Positions 24,101-32,335 of a stretch of DNA of 64,000 nucleotides are shown in pieces. How positions within the stretch are numbered: position 1 is the first letter of the stretch; each line of letters begins with the position of its first letter. Source of the stretch: Nitrospiraceae bacterium (GTDB lineage Bacteria; Nitrospirota; Nitrospiria; Nitrospirales; Nitrospiraceae); assembly GCA_019637075.1 (NCBI GenBank), contig JAHBWI010000001.1:310001-374000 (forward strand), in the 5' to 3' direction. Under the pieces are notes generated by a model. The model did not search any database. It worked only from the letters and a program-made list of their open reading frames with translations, and was not told the origin of the DNA. The position numbers and the translations under genes are program-made.

Positions 24101-25135
24101 GTAGGACCGCACGATGGCAATAGGAAGCACCCCGGGCAACACGAGATCGGTCTTCTCGATGGTCAGGGCCCCTGACGACGGATCAACAGGATCGCCAGCA
24201 GTCATGAATCCCAGGTTCGGGTAGGTGAAATTGGGCCAGGTGGGATAACTCACACAAAACTTCGGTTGCCCCACACCGGGGTCCGGCACGATCGTCTTGC
24301 CATCGGAGCTCACTGTCCCCTGCCCATACTTCTTCCACTGATGGGAATGGCTATCCGGCCTGTCGGTCTTGTCGTAGTACCAGAGGTCGATCCGTTCGCC
24401 CGGCGGGGCCCCGAGATCGTTGGGATAGATCACCGGTACTGGCTTCGACGGGGTCCCACCACCGGGCTTGTCGAAACTGAACAGGTAGACCGTGCGCGGC
24501 GCGGCATCAGGCGGCAGCGGCGGCACACGATCCGGGGACAATGGCGTGACGGTCATTTCGGTGTGCGGGGTCCCATCGGAGGCCAGAATCGTCGTGCCAT
24601 CGGGAATCGTCACGATGAGATCCGGGATGTGCGCCGGCTGAATGGTGACGGCTTTGCCCGGGGTCAACCGATGACTCTTCTTCGCCGGCTCGATCACGAA
24701 GATCGGCGCCTTGGCCTGCGTGACGCCTCCGGCGGCGACGTCCACCATGACCGGATCGGCATGAAAGGCGCCGGTGAGCGTGCCGTCAGAGAGCTTCTGT
24801 CTTTTGCCTGCAAGCCAGGCCGGATCGACCGTCACCAACTGATCGCCTGCCGCCGGATTCACGAATCGATAGAGCCCGCGGTCGTCGGTCTTCGCCGTCT
24901 GGCTGCCTAAGCGAACCGGTACATCGCGCACCGGTTTCTTGTCGCGCGCGGACAGGACCTGGCCGGTCACAATTCGAACGGCATCCGATGCAGACAGTTG
25001 CTGCGCGTACAGCCAATGGACGCTAGTCTGAAAGGGATCGAGAAAAGAAAGTGTGAGACTGAGGATAAGACTCGTGACGAATGACAGGCGATGGAGTACC
25101 GATGCGGGGAGTCGCCGTCCATGCGCTGCTCGCAA
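21056..25135 (-). CDS. Secreted RHS-repeat polymorphic toxin (type-44-like tip)
   Basis: This 1359-residue protein starts at a TTG (25135) six bases after GGAGGT. A signal peptide (LSFVTSLILSLTLSFLDPF) precedes a carboxypeptidase-regulatory-like domain (VTGQVLSARDKKPVRDVPV), a linker, and an RHS N-terminal module (DPVDPSSGALTIEKTDLVLP). Many YD repeats follow (RTTAYTYDSNGNVASITDP and variants, about residues 430-1130). The core ends at YTGRERDLSSTYYYRARYY ... SDPLGL (about 1233), the usual release point. The last 126 residues contain WDYKRQG, YEDFGNYNY and YGDDPFDQAWI, resembling the polymorphic toxin type 44 family as I remember it. It is the promoter-proximal gene of the operon. The Sec-type signal suggests export without a type VI VgrG/PAAR partner, and none is nearby. 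Confidence 0.9.
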   Translation of the reverse strand: MRAAHGRRLPASVLHRLSFVTSLILSLTLSFLDPFQTSVHWLYAQQLSASDAVRIVTGQVLSARDKKPVRDVPVRLGSQTAKTDDRGLYRFVNPAAGDQLVTVDPAWLAGKRQKLSDGTLTGAFHADPVMVDVAAGGVTQAKAPIFVIEPAKKSHRLTPGKAVTIQPAHIPDLIVTIPDGTTILASDGTPHTEMTVTPLSPDRVPPLPPDAAPRTVYLFSFDKPGGGTPSKPVPVIYPNDLGAPPGERIDLWYYDKTDRPDSHSHQWKKYGQGTVSSDGKTIVPDPGVGQPKFCVSYPTWPNFTYPNLGFMTAGDPVDPSSGALTIEKTDLVLPGVLPIAIVRSYRTQAQGVGSFGMGGEFTYNLYISGIGTAALSLLMPNGNRYTFSQEVDGYFRNQNYPFLKGARAQVFPDSHVEIRWKDGMTYVFGQPTGGAAWLMQQKDRYNNTLTITRSSLNQRVDSIADQYGRTLKFGYTTTANQAGSALITSITDPMGRTVGYQYDALHRLSTITAPDGGVTIYTYDVNNRLTTITDPRGITYLTTLYYPSGLVAKQILADGGTYRFEYTLAGSTITQAKVTDPRGNPTTYTFNNYQFVSQIDAPGQTTQFQLQSSTNYLTQVTDALGRTTAYTYDSNGNVASITDPENNTTAFEYDATYSRLTKITDAMTPANITTFSYPSLAQTTITDPLGKVTTIAYNSQGQPTSITDPLSHATTFEYDSFGNLKAMVDALNNRTERTYDAISRLVGIKDPRGFVMAFRYDNANRVRLITDAKNGTTQFAYDLNGNLLTVTDAKSQTTTYTYDTMDRLATRKDALNRTETYQYDLAGNLTQFMDRKNQTATFTYDALNRRTGATYSDATVTFGYDAINRLTSVSDSVGGAITWTYDTVSGGHHSRVLETTSPGTVTVEYDEIGRRFKLSASGLTDTTYSYDNNSRLTGVTQGSQTVTLAYDDAGRRTSLTYPNGVVTSYGYDNANRLLTINHIKTPTTIEALTYQYDTASNRVSLNRANAAASLIPTAVSSNSYDAANQQTQFNGITQTFDSNGNLTNDGTNTYAWDARNRLTSISGGVSASFGYDGLNRRKIKTIGGVATGFWSDGNDVLAELSGTTPSTTYIRGLSLDEPYIRKGGADEFYETDALGSTVALTNGSGTLQTTYTYDPFGLTTQGGASSSNSFQYTGRERDLSSTYYYRARYYMPTVRRFASEDILRPDSEANNLFVYALNDPVNLSDPLGLKPPRNIPPTVDICKNLRDSERMSTSEWIKLVKQRGPWDYKRQGRIYEDFGNYNYAITARAQGFSPDAIRRAAGLVQVLQGTNDVRDGRPYLFAPYGDDPFDQAWINEAIKDYDSGYWKMLCGCRNR

Positions 25136-25400
25136 TCAACACCTCCGTTCGGGGTGTACCCGCGGAGGCTTCTACACGTTGCGCAACGAAACCACAAGAT
25201 GAATTATGGCCCTATTGATCGTACGGCATAGACACGAGACAAACGGGAAGGCCGGGCGAACTCCCACGTATGGATTGCATTGGCAACAACGAGATCGCAA
25301 GGCGATTGCCGGATTACCTCACCTTCGTCCCCTGGAATCCAACAGGGTGAGCCGTCGCCTTGATCGTTCGATCCCCTGAGGTGGACATGCCGTCAGCGAA

Positions 25401-26837
25401 TCACCGAGACAGGAGCAGCAATACCGCCTCCCCCGCGAACGGCGCCGTGAAGGTGACAGTGCCTCCGGGCAATCGACGGGTCTCGCTGATCCATTCATCG
25501 GCATCGAGATTGAGCCAGCGAACATCGAACATCCCTGCCGCCTGCGCAAGCTCGACGGTCACGGAAGATCGATCCCCGCCCGTGGGAGCAGGCACGAACA
25601 GCGCGTAACTCCGTCCCGGATCTACCAAGCAATAGCGGCTGGAACAGAGATCCTCACGCGGCGCCATGCGTGCCAAGGGTATGAGCCCGGAGACCATCCG
25701 CGTCTGCCCCATCGCCTGCACGACCTGATCGCGTGTCTCGCGCACGGACTCGTAGAGAGTCGGCCAGACCTCGGAGCTGTAAGGATCCATGTAAATGGGA
25801 TTCAGGCCGCGCATGAAACTCTGCCAGACCCAGGCTCTGGTGCCGCCGACTCCCCACAGATGATCGGTATCGTTGATGATGACCTTGCGCCCGTCGTTCG
25901 CGGGCGGATCCTCTCGGTAGGGGTACTCGTCCATGCCGGGAATGGGCAGCCCAGGCGACACCGCCTCGGCCTTGCTGGCCCATAGGTCTTCGATGCGATT
26001 GCCCCATGGGGCCGTCACGATCACCGGATGTCGCTTCGGCTTCGTGGCTTCATACTCGTGGATCGCGCGGACCAGGGATTCCTGCCATTGCATAGACTCC
26101 GCGGTGCTTTCGTTCGCAATCTCATAGAGCACGTTGTCGTATGCATTCACCGCATCGACCACCCGTCGCGCAAATGCGACCTGCCGCGCGAGCAATGCGG
26201 GATCTCCGGTCGTGTGCGTCTCCTTGCCTTCTCCGTCCCGGTCACGATCACCATCGACTCCATTCACGTTGTTGGCGCGATGAAATGGATGCATGGCCCA
26301 GGGATCGTCATGCCGTTTCGGATCCTTGCGCTCGATGCTCCACCCCTGGAACAACATGACGGCGACGTACAGGCCTCGACGCTCCGCCTCCGCCACACGT
26401 CGAGACAGTCGCGTATAAAACGCCGGATTGGGTTGATCCAAGTCGAACCGTAGTTTGCCGTCGAGCGCGAGGCCCGGCCCGGTTCGTTGATACGGCAACG
26501 GGTCGGAGAACGCCTCCTCCTGTCGCCACAGCCTGAAGAAATTCAGATGGTGTCCGACAAGAAAATCCAAATAGCCAGGATAGTCAAAAGCGGAAATGCC
26601 GCCGGGAACCACGAGGTCCTGCAAATTTCTCCAGGTATGGAATCCGGCCAGATAGACAATGTTGCCGCGATCGTCGGAGAAATATCGCGGGTTCTCGGCA
26701 CTGACGCGCAGCGGACCCTGGGCTGCTTCCGGACGAAGCGGCGCGGAGGAGCAGGCAGCGAGAAGGCAACAGAGCACCATGCTGCCGAGAATCTGCGTTG
26801 CACGGGCCCTTCGCCGGGGATCTCGGATGGAGCCCAT
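25401..26837 (-). CDS. Lipoprotein with glycoside-hydrolase-like TIM barrel
   Basis: This 478-residue protein has a lipoprotein signal (ILGSMVLCCLLAAC). The main domain resembles clan GH-A/DUF4038-type barrels: YLAGFHTWRNLQD near the start, FFRLWRQEEAF, VAVMLFQGWSIER, and NVLYEIANEST near residue 240, where the Asn-Glu pair is the expected acid/base site. The nucleophile is not certain; a Glu in MDEYPYREDPP or an Asp in IINDTDHLWG are candidates. The C-terminus (VTVELAQAAGMFDVRWLN ... FAGEAVLLLL) looks like the small beta domain that follows such barrels. The ATG at 26837 sits five bases after AAGGAGG. The substrate is unknown, and a polysaccharide trimming role fits the flanking clusters. 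Confidence 0.78.
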   Translation of the reverse strand: MGSIRDPRRRARATQILGSMVLCCLLAACSSAPLRPEAAQGPLRVSAENPRYFSDDRGNIVYLAGFHTWRNLQDLVVPGGISAFDYPGYLDFLVGHHLNFFRLWRQEEAFSDPLPYQRTGPGLALDGKLRFDLDQPNPAFYTRLSRRVAEAERRGLYVAVMLFQGWSIERKDPKRHDDPWAMHPFHRANNVNGVDGDRDRDGEGKETHTTGDPALLARQVAFARRVVDAVNAYDNVLYEIANESTAESMQWQESLVRAIHEYEATKPKRHPVIVTAPWGNRIEDLWASKAEAVSPGLPIPGMDEYPYREDPPANDGRKVIINDTDHLWGVGGTRAWVWQSFMRGLNPIYMDPYSSEVWPTLYESVRETRDQVVQAMGQTRMVSGLIPLARMAPREDLCSSRYCLVDPGRSYALFVPAPTGGDRSSVTVELAQAAGMFDVRWLNLDADEWISETRRLPGGTVTFTAPFAGEAVLLLLSR

Positions 26838-27097
26838 CCGCACCTCCTTACTCAGCCATCACGGTCCTCACTCCCCATCGAATGGGGGAGGAACGATCCG
26901 GCACCGGATTTCCGAAATTCGGCAGCCGGGGACGGGGTAGAACCACCCGGGAGACCAAAGACTGATCGCTTCCCCGCTCCGGACTCCCAATCTATTGATT
27001 CACAGTGCTTTTCATACCCCCTCCATTCTAGGGGGTCCGTCGGCGTTGGCATTGCACTCACCCCGGCCGTTCATCCACTCAACCACGGAGTCGCACG

Positions 27098-27256
27098 ATG
27101 TCGCTGATGATTGTGTTCCTCATGATAAGCCTGATCCCGATGATGTGCCTGATGACGCTCGTGGTGGTCGATCGCGCCACTCCGCTTCGACGGCAGCTCG
27201 CCACCGTCGTGCTGACGCCTGAGACCTTGCCCCGCACGCGTATCTCTATTGAATGA
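27098..27256 (+). CDS. Small membrane protein (52 aa), tentative
   Basis: A plus-strand frame reads MSLMIVFLMISLIPMMCLMT, then LVVVDRATPLRRQLA and a polar tail ending TRISIE. One N-terminal membrane helix and a basic cytoplasmic segment are predicted. A CGGAG lies seven bases before the ATG, and a strong inverted repeat follows 43 bases after the stop. Met-rich composition and lack of a family make it tentative. Confidence 0.4.
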   Translation: MSLMIVFLMISLIPMMCLMTLVVVDRATPLRRQLATVVLTPETLPRTRISIE

Positions 27257-27299
27257 CGTTTCGTCCTACCGCCACATCCCACATCTCCCTCCCGCACAC

Positions 27300-27332
27300 C
27301 GCACCGAGCGGCTCCTCCCGACGCTCGGTGCG
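27300..27332. terminator. 11-bp inverted repeat between convergent genes
   Basis: CGCACCGAGCG and CGCTCGGTGCG form a perfect 11-bp stem with an 11-nt loop, between the 52-residue plus-strand ORF and the stop of the minus-strand methyltransferase (27340). There is no T run on either side. A bidirectional transcription end is the likely role. Confidence 0.55.
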
Positions 27333-27339
27333 TGAGAGC

Positions 27340-28116
27340 TTAGGGCTTCCAGCCTGCCATCACACAACGCTGCGCAACAAGGGGCTCATAGGACGCCGGA
27401 TCATCCGCCACCGCCGTCATCATCGCTTCCGCTGCGACCTGATCGCCGAAACACTCGTACACGTCATCGAGAAAGCCACCGCGCAACAGCGGATGCTGCA
27501 ACAGGGCCGGTCCTGGTCCGCTTGTCACCTCGAGCGGCCATTCCTCGACGAGGATGCGCTCGCATCCGAGTCTCTCCAACCACCTCTGTGCGTCCGCGGC
27601 TGAAGGCCGTTCGGCCAGATAGACGTGGAATTGCTCCCGCTCCTGCCGATGTCCGCGCTCGACCAGCTCTCGATCGATTCGGTTCCAGAGCGACTCGAAC
27701 GTGCCCTGGGAAGGAAAGGTGAGGACCACCTGCCCGCCCGGCTTGAGACGGGTCAGCAGATTCCGCAGTGCGGCGAAACGATCAGGCCGAAAAAACATCA
27801 CGGATAGGTTGCCGGTGATACGATCGAACTGCGGCCATTCCGGCGGCAGCATGCGAAGGTCGGCACATTCGAACTGCAGCCAAGGCATGTCGCGCCCCAG
27901 AATCGCCCGTGCGCGAGCGACCTGACCTGCGCTGAGATCGACGCCAAGGACTTGGCCCGTCGGTCCCACCTGCTCCGCAAGATGAAATGCCGGGATACCA
28001 TGGCCCGACGCCACATCAAGAACGGATAACCCAGGTCGAAGATCGAGATGCTTGAGCAACACCTCGGCAAAGGGAGTCGACCAGTAATCGTGGCGAGGAA
28101 GTTTCCAGCGAGGCAT
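27340..28116 (-). CDS. Class I SAM-dependent methyltransferase
   Basis: This 258-residue protein carries the Rossmann SAM-binding motif VLDVASGHGIPAFHLAEQ (about residue 32), the acidic end of strand 2 (VLGVDLSAGQV), motif II FECADLRMLP and a post-motif LKPGGQVVLTFPS. It resembles UbiE/COQ5-type enzymes. It stands alone, with the substrate unknown, divergent from the 108-residue membrane protein and upstream of an inverted-repeat terminator. Confidence 0.85.
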   Translation of the reverse strand: MPRWKLPRHDYWSTPFAEVLLKHLDLRPGLSVLDVASGHGIPAFHLAEQVGPTGQVLGVDLSAGQVARARAILGRDMPWLQFECADLRMLPPEWPQFDRITGNLSVMFFRPDRFAALRNLLTRLKPGGQVVLTFPSQGTFESLWNRIDRELVERGHRQEREQFHVYLAERPSAADAQRWLERLGCERILVEEWPLEVTSGPGPALLQHPLLRGGFLDDVYECFGDQVAAEAMMTAVADDPASYEPLVAQRCVMAGWKP

Positions 28117-28642
28117 CGACGAAGTCGTGTGGTTTGTTCAATGAAGCACGGCCAACTATCCCATCCTGTTTACCACGCTTCGTCGCGAAACGGGGAAGTC
28201 GCCGGCGAGACGGGCGCGCGGAGGCGGGAAGGACCGAAGTGTACCGGGGGTCCGTCGAAGAACTGAGCGCCGAGCCCGCCCGCCGTTGGTGATCGTAGCC
28301 GCGACTCCGCCGTTGGAGCAGAAGCGCTGGTACACAATGCGGGGCGATTAGGGTGGGAGGAGCACGCACCTAACCGAGGACGATTAGGTACGGCGGAGAT
28401 CTTGGGAGAACTTTAGGCTTCCCAGTACAAGCTGGGCATGCACACCATCCTCAGCGCTCGACCCCCTGATGAACCATATTCCCTCGGGGCGTTAACTCCT
28501 CCCACATCGATATCATGGGCCTCCACCAAGCGGTGAGTCAAGCGGCCCAGCGCACCGACTCCTGTCTCTTGCGCGAGACGCTCGTTCTGCTGTTAAATGC
28601 AGTGACCGGTCTTATTGAACCAGCCCCCGCGATGGAGCGTCC
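28117..28642. other. Intergenic region
   Basis: These 526 bp separate the divergent methyltransferase and the 108-residue membrane protein. I see no ORF with a ribosome binding site and no recognisable RNA. It should contain both promoters. Confidence 0.45.
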
Positions 28643-28969
28643 ATGCCGGCGATCCCCTGGTCTACCGCCCTGTTCATGTTCAAGAAGCTGATGCCGGTCG
28701 TCATCGACCAGGCCCCTGAAATACTGAAAAGCTTCGAACGCCGACGGACCGCCCCTCCCCCGCAAACCGCAGGCTCGGACCAGTTGCTCCTGCTTCAGGA
28801 GCGACTGGAAACCCAAAGCCGGATCCTAACCACACAGGCCGAGGCCTTGATCCGATTGCAGGGGACATTGGCCACGATCCGCCGCTCGCTTTGGATCGCC
28901 TGGGCCGCGATTGGTGTGATGGCTCTGCTCGCGGTCGGGCTGCTGATCACCCTGTTGTTACGAGCCTGA
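28643..28969 (+). CDS. Small tail-anchored membrane protein (108 aa)
   Basis: The N-terminal third is mixed, a Pro-rich hinge (RRRTAPPPQTAG) follows, then a coiled coil (QLLLLQERLETQSRILTTQ) and one C-terminal membrane helix (IAWAAIGVMALLAVGLLITL). GGAG precedes the ATG. No family is recognised. The layout suggests an inner-membrane-anchored oligomer. Its 3' half lies opposite the end of the Sel1 remnant. Confidence 0.65.
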   Translation: MPAIPWSTALFMFKKLMPVVIDQAPEILKSFERRRTAPPPQTAGSDQLLLLQERLETQSRILTTQAEALIRLQGTLATIRRSLWIAWAAIGVMALLAVGLLITLLLRA

Positions 28970-29295
28970 TCCGCATCACCCACAATCATCGCTTGCGCCG
29001 GGTCTCGTTCTACACCCTCTCCCATTCCATACCGCAGACCGAGGTCACGCTGCGCAATCCCATGCCCCTGCTCCGCCGCTCGCCGGAGCCAGGCAAGCAA
29101 GTCGGCCGCCTTGTTGGATGAGGCCAATTGTCCGGCTGGCAGCCATTGCGCATTCGCATCACCCTGTTCGGCTAGCGCACGGAGGGTCGGGTCATCCTGA
29201 AAGGCGTGAGCGGATGGTGGTTCGACTGAGAAGATGCGGGCGAGAGAGGCCAGGAAGAGAAACGCAACAAGAAGTCGGGTCGAACGGCGACAGCG
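28795..29295 (-). pseudogene. Sel1-repeat protein remnant
   Basis: The minus strand encodes a signal-like segment (RLLVAFLFLASLARIF), one degenerate Sel1 half-repeat (LRALAEQGDANAQWL) and one good Sel1 repeat (LLAWLRRAAEQGHGIAQRDL, then RYGMGEGVERDPAQA). There is no ATG, GTG or TTG start before the signal-like part, and similarity stops at about 28966, after which the frame runs through the opposite-strand gene. A decayed or 3'-truncated Sel1 gene explains this best. Intact Sel1 proteins bind partners in signalling and envelope stress. Confidence 0.55.
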
Positions 29296-29332
29296 GTGGG
29301 CCTGAGGCCGGCCTGTCCACTCGCCGCAACCG

Positions 29333-29731
29333 TTACGTGGACGGTTGCTTGCACGCGATGCTCATTTCCGCGTGCCCTTCGCTGGTGGGAGTGACACGCG
29401 ACCATTCCCTCGTCCCCTTTCCCGCGAACAACAACCGGCCCTTGGCCATTTGGCCGGCATAATATTTCACGGATAAGGGCCGGCTCCGCTGGTTCTTGCA
29501 ATCATACTGGCGCTTGGTTTTGACCGATCGATAGTCGCCGGCAGGAATCTGCCGGGTGACCGTGAAATCCTTGAGCGTCCACATCGTCACCAACTGCGCC
29601 GTCGGCGCGATCGTACTCATGTCGACATAGCCGTCATACTTATGCGTTCCACCGGTCTTCACCCACTCGGCCGAGGCCGTGCCACCCCAATAAAGGATCA
29701 GCCCCAAAACTGCGACCACCAGTCTCGCCAT
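29333..29731 (-). CDS. Small secreted protein, surface-adhesin E-like
   Basis: From the ATG at 29731 (after GGAGGGGGAT) this is a 132-residue protein with signal peptide MARLVVAVLGLILYWGGTAS and a beta-rich domain: EWVKTGGTHKYDGYVDMSTI, then VTMWTLKDF, RSVKTKRQYDCKNQRSR and MSIAC near the end. The two Cys probably pair. The pattern matches the Adhesin_E family (PF16747) from memory. The ORF extends upstream to 30229, but that part lacks coding character. Function beyond envelope location is unknown. Confidence 0.75.
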   Translation of the reverse strand: MARLVVAVLGLILYWGGTASAEWVKTGGTHKYDGYVDMSTIAPTAQLVTMWTLKDFTVTRQIPAGDYRSVKTKRQYDCKNQRSRPLSVKYYAGQMAKGRLLFAGKGTREWSRVTPTSEGHAEMSIACKQPST

Positions 29732-30458
29732 ATCCCCCTCCTGTTCCCTCTCACAATCTGCCGCCGACCGGCCAAGCCGCATAGATCGGCCATTTGCCGC
29801 CGCGGCCTCGTCTTGGTTCGCATCCCTCGCCCGACAAAGCCGTTTGCACACCCTAGTACAGCACCGGTCCTTCTGCTGAGGCGGAGTTCCGCCTCTGTCG
29901 GTGATCGACCTCATCCAGAGTGCCCGGTGCCGATTCCATTCAGCATGGCCGATCTTCCCAAGCCCGATAAATAGGACCTGCGTCATACATTCGGCCGACC
30001 AAGCGACCATATCATTGATATTCCAAGCACTTGTTCGATCGCCGTCCCATGCTCCACAACTTCTGTGGATAACGTTGTGAATAGAAACGGTGTGAGTGAA
30101 AAAACTGCCCACAAAACGCCCAAAGCCAGCATTTTGCCTAAAAATTAGGCATTGTGGCGCCGGGATCGATTCCCCAATATCTTGTGGCTTGACAGGACAA
30201 ATCTTTTCTTTACCACAATTCGTGCCCAAACCTACGGATGTTACGTATTTGGCGTTGCGTTCACGGACCGGAAGGGAATGTCAACCCTGAACTGAGGAAC
30301 AGTTATGCACAGTTTCTTTCTATGTCTGTGGAAAACGGCCCTAGCACATTCCCTAAGGAGAAGCATGTCGGAAAGGAAGTCAGAGGGAGGAATGCCGCGC
30401 CGCCGATGGTCCGGCGACGCGGGGTCAGTCTCTAGACCGGACACGACCAAGACGGAAA
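29732..30458. other. Intergenic region, partly AT-rich
   Basis: This stretch of about 730 bp carries no convincing gene. The central part (about 30000-30260) is AT-rich and contains the dyad at 30135-30151. A 53-codon plus-strand frame at 30365 follows a good AAGGAG, but its Arg/Ser-rich sequence and overlap with the opposite gene argue against it. Confidence 0.45.
30135..30151. promoter_or_regulatory. Operator-like dyad TGCCTAA-AAA-TTAGGCA
   Basis: A perfect 7-bp inverted repeat with a 3-nt AAA centre lies in AT-rich intergenic DNA, about 400 bases upstream of the secreted adhesin-like gene. The shape is that of a dimeric regulator site. The regulator is unknown. Confidence 0.35.
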
Positions 30459-30866
30459 TCAGTACCCCCGCCCGCTCGAGCCGCGTCCCATTCGGTCGAA
30501 GGGAAGCGCCTCATACCGTTTCTTGAGATCGGGATGGGCCTCGAGATAGCCCTTCACCCCGGCCTCATCGGCTAGGACTTCTTTGCTGCGTTGCCGGTAT
30601 TCATCCACCCCCAAATTGTACTTGGACAGTAGTTTGGCCAGCTTCGCGTTGATGTCCTCGCGCATCGCGCGCATCTGATCCGCCGAGGGTGCCTGCCCTT
30701 CGCTGTATCCTTGACCACCCTGGAAGTAATTCGTCATCATCTCGCCGATCTCGATACGGGCATTCACGAATTTTTCGATCTCGGCCGGTTCCGAAGCCAA
30801 ACCGATTCCCGCACACAGGACCAGGCTCGCGACAACTCCCCCCCATACAGACATCGTCTTCGGCAT
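30459..30866 (-). CDS. Small secreted helical protein (135 aa)
   Basis: The ATG at 30866 follows AAGGAG; a GTG at 30884 would place that Shine-Dalgarno sequence inside the gene. A signal peptide (VWGGVVASLVLCAGIGLAS) is followed by an all-helical, charged domain (EIEKFVNARIEIGEMMTNYF, then MRAMREDINAKLAKLLSKYN and LEAHPDLKKRYEALP) and a Gly/Arg-rich end. The motif order is reminiscent of DUF4168-like periplasmic proteins, but I do not make the assignment. It is probably periplasmic. Confidence 0.7.
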   Translation of the reverse strand: MPKTMSVWGGVVASLVLCAGIGLASEPAEIEKFVNARIEIGEMMTNYFQGGQGYSEGQAPSADQMRAMREDINAKLAKLLSKYNLGVDEYRQRSKEVLADEAGVKGYLEAHPDLKKRYEALPFDRMGRGSSGRGY

Positions 30867-30880
30867 CGTTGGCTCCTTCT

Positions 30881-31060
30881 TCACTCAGGGTCTTCTTCCT
30901 CGATTTCTTCGATGGCAGCCCTGATTCCTGCCACGAAGGCCTCCGGTCTCGAGAGGGCCTGGTCGGTCAGTTGGAACTCGGATACGAGCACTCCCGCCCG
31001 ATCCACCACGATCAACCGATATCCGTCTTTCACTGGTCCCCCACCACCAACCACGCCCAT
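30881..31060 (-). CDS. Small ORF (59 aa), tentative
   Basis: The frame from ATG 31060 ends with a plausible globular, acidic segment (RLIVVDRAGVLVSEFQLTD, then EAFVAGIRAAIEEIEEEDPE). Its stop lies 14 bases before the next gene, hinting at coupling. There is no visible ribosome binding site, and an upstream extension in the same frame contains a CVSC pair that could be part of a longer protein. No family is recognised. Confidence 0.35.
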   Translation of the reverse strand: MGVVGGGGPVKDGYRLIVVDRAGVLVSEFQLTDQALSRPEAFVAGIRAAIEEIEEEDPE

Positions 31061-31273
31061 CCCATAAAGGCACGATACACAAGAGTCCCTCACGGACGCA
31101 ACGGGACCCGGGCCGCCATCCGTCAGCTCCGCTCGCCCTCCTTGCCTCCTGCCCATCCCTCCAGTAGATTGCAAGCCTCAGGGAAGAGCTCGGCAGAGGA
31201 CTGCGTGAGCTCCAGGAAACCGGCTCATGCACAACCGAGCTGATCGCCTAATTATCCATTGATGAGGTCCGCC

Positions 31274-31834
31274 ATGGGCGTCGCATCCGTCATGCTTCCT
31301 CTGGGCTCGCAAGCCCCGGCATTCAACCTGCCGGACGTCGTCAGCGGACAACGGTACAGCCTGGAATCTTTCAACAGGCGGTCCGCGCTCCTCATCATGT
31401 TCATTTGCCGCCACTGCCCCTATGTGGTGCATGTGGAGCAGGAACTGGCCCGACTAGGGCGCGATTATCAGAATACCGCTCTCGGCATCCTCGCGATCAG
31501 CAGCAATGATCCGATCACCTACCCGGAAGACGCCCCATCGGAATTAAAGGCCATGGCGGAACGGCTCGGGTTCACATTTCCATTCTGCTTCGACGAGACT
31601 CAAGAGGTGGCACGCACGTACCAGGCCGCCTGCACACCGGACTTTTACCTGTTCGACCGGCAGCGGAAGCTGGTATACCGGGGACAGCTCGACGACTCCA
31701 GGCCAGGCAGTAGCACGCCAGTCACAGGGCGGGATCTGCGCGCCGCCGTCGACGCGGTCCTCGCCGAGCGATCAGTCGACACACACCAGAAGCCCAGCGT
31801 CGGTTGCAGCATCAAGTGGAAACAGCACGCCTAG
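31274..31834 (+). CDS. Thioredoxin-like / peroxiredoxin-like protein
   Basis: This 186-residue thioredoxin-fold protein lacks a signal peptide. LPLGSQAPAFNLPDVVSGQ is the AhpC/TSA-type opening, FICRHCPYVVHVEQEL carries a CxxC pair, and YQAACTPDFYLFDRQRKLVY contains the cis-Pro loop. This corresponds to the PRX_like1 group, probably a cytoplasmic thiol oxidoreductase or peroxidase. The ATG at 31274 is six bases after GAGG; earlier starts at 31259 and 31262 lack spacing. The cupredoxin gene follows on the same strand by 70 bases. Confidence 0.82.
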   Translation: MGVASVMLPLGSQAPAFNLPDVVSGQRYSLESFNRRSALLIMFICRHCPYVVHVEQELARLGRDYQNTALGILAISSNDPITYPEDAPSELKAMAERLGFTFPFCFDETQEVARTYQAACTPDFYLFDRQRKLVYRGQLDDSRPGSSTPVTGRDLRAAVDAVLAERSVDTHQKPSVGCSIKWKQHA

Positions 31835-31904
31835 GCACCTCTTTCACTCACACCCGACTCCGCCGTTGTTCGAACAGCGCGAAGTCGATTTCGTCGATGC
31901 GCCC

Positions 31905-32306
31905 ATGGTCGTCATCAAGCCCCGAGATACGAGAGACCGAACAGGAGCAAGGAACTGTTTGCTCCTACTGGCGCTGTTGACCGCTTGTGACAGTTCTCAG
32001 TCCGTCTCCCTGACCGCCGAGGATTTTCGCTTCACGCCGGACCTGATCACAGTCAGTGCGGCAGCTCCCCTGACCCTCACAATCTACAATGCAGGCCGGG
32101 AGCTCCATGAATTCGACAGTCCCCTGCTCATGTACGCACCCGCAGCCTCCAACGGGAAGACCGACAAGGAGTCAGGCGCCAACGGGATCCCTTTGCGTCC
32201 CGGCGAATCGATCACCCTCACCGCAGCGCTCCCCCCCGGTACATACCTTTATATTTGCCGCCGCAAAGGGCACCAGAACATGACCGGCACGTTGATCGTG
32301 GAATGA
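31905..32306 (+). CDS. Cupredoxin-like lipoprotein
   Basis: This 133-residue protein has a lipobox (CLLLLALLTAC) and then a compact beta-sandwich. Type I copper ligands are visible: His in GRELHEFDS, and Cys, His and Met in YICRRKGHQNMTG. Such envelope blue-copper proteins shuttle electrons or bind copper. It follows the thioredoxin-like gene and is convergent with NnrS, which fits a redox/nitrogen-oxide setting. The start at 31905 (MVVIKPRDTR) gives a normal signal; the frame extends upstream to 31866. Confidence 0.82.
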   Translation: MVVIKPRDTRDRTGARNCLLLLALLTACDSSQSVSLTAEDFRFTPDLITVSAAAPLTLTIYNAGRELHEFDSPLLMYAPAASNGKTDKESGANGIPLRPGESITLTAALPPGTYLYICRRKGHQNMTGTLIVE

Positions 32307-32335
32307 GTCGAAGCGCGGATCGACCTAGGAAAGGA

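Noticed and set aside
30365..30526. 53-codon plus-strand ORF after AAGGAG
   Set aside because: Its Arg/Ser-rich sequence is without structure, and its 3' end overlaps the opposite secreted-protein gene.
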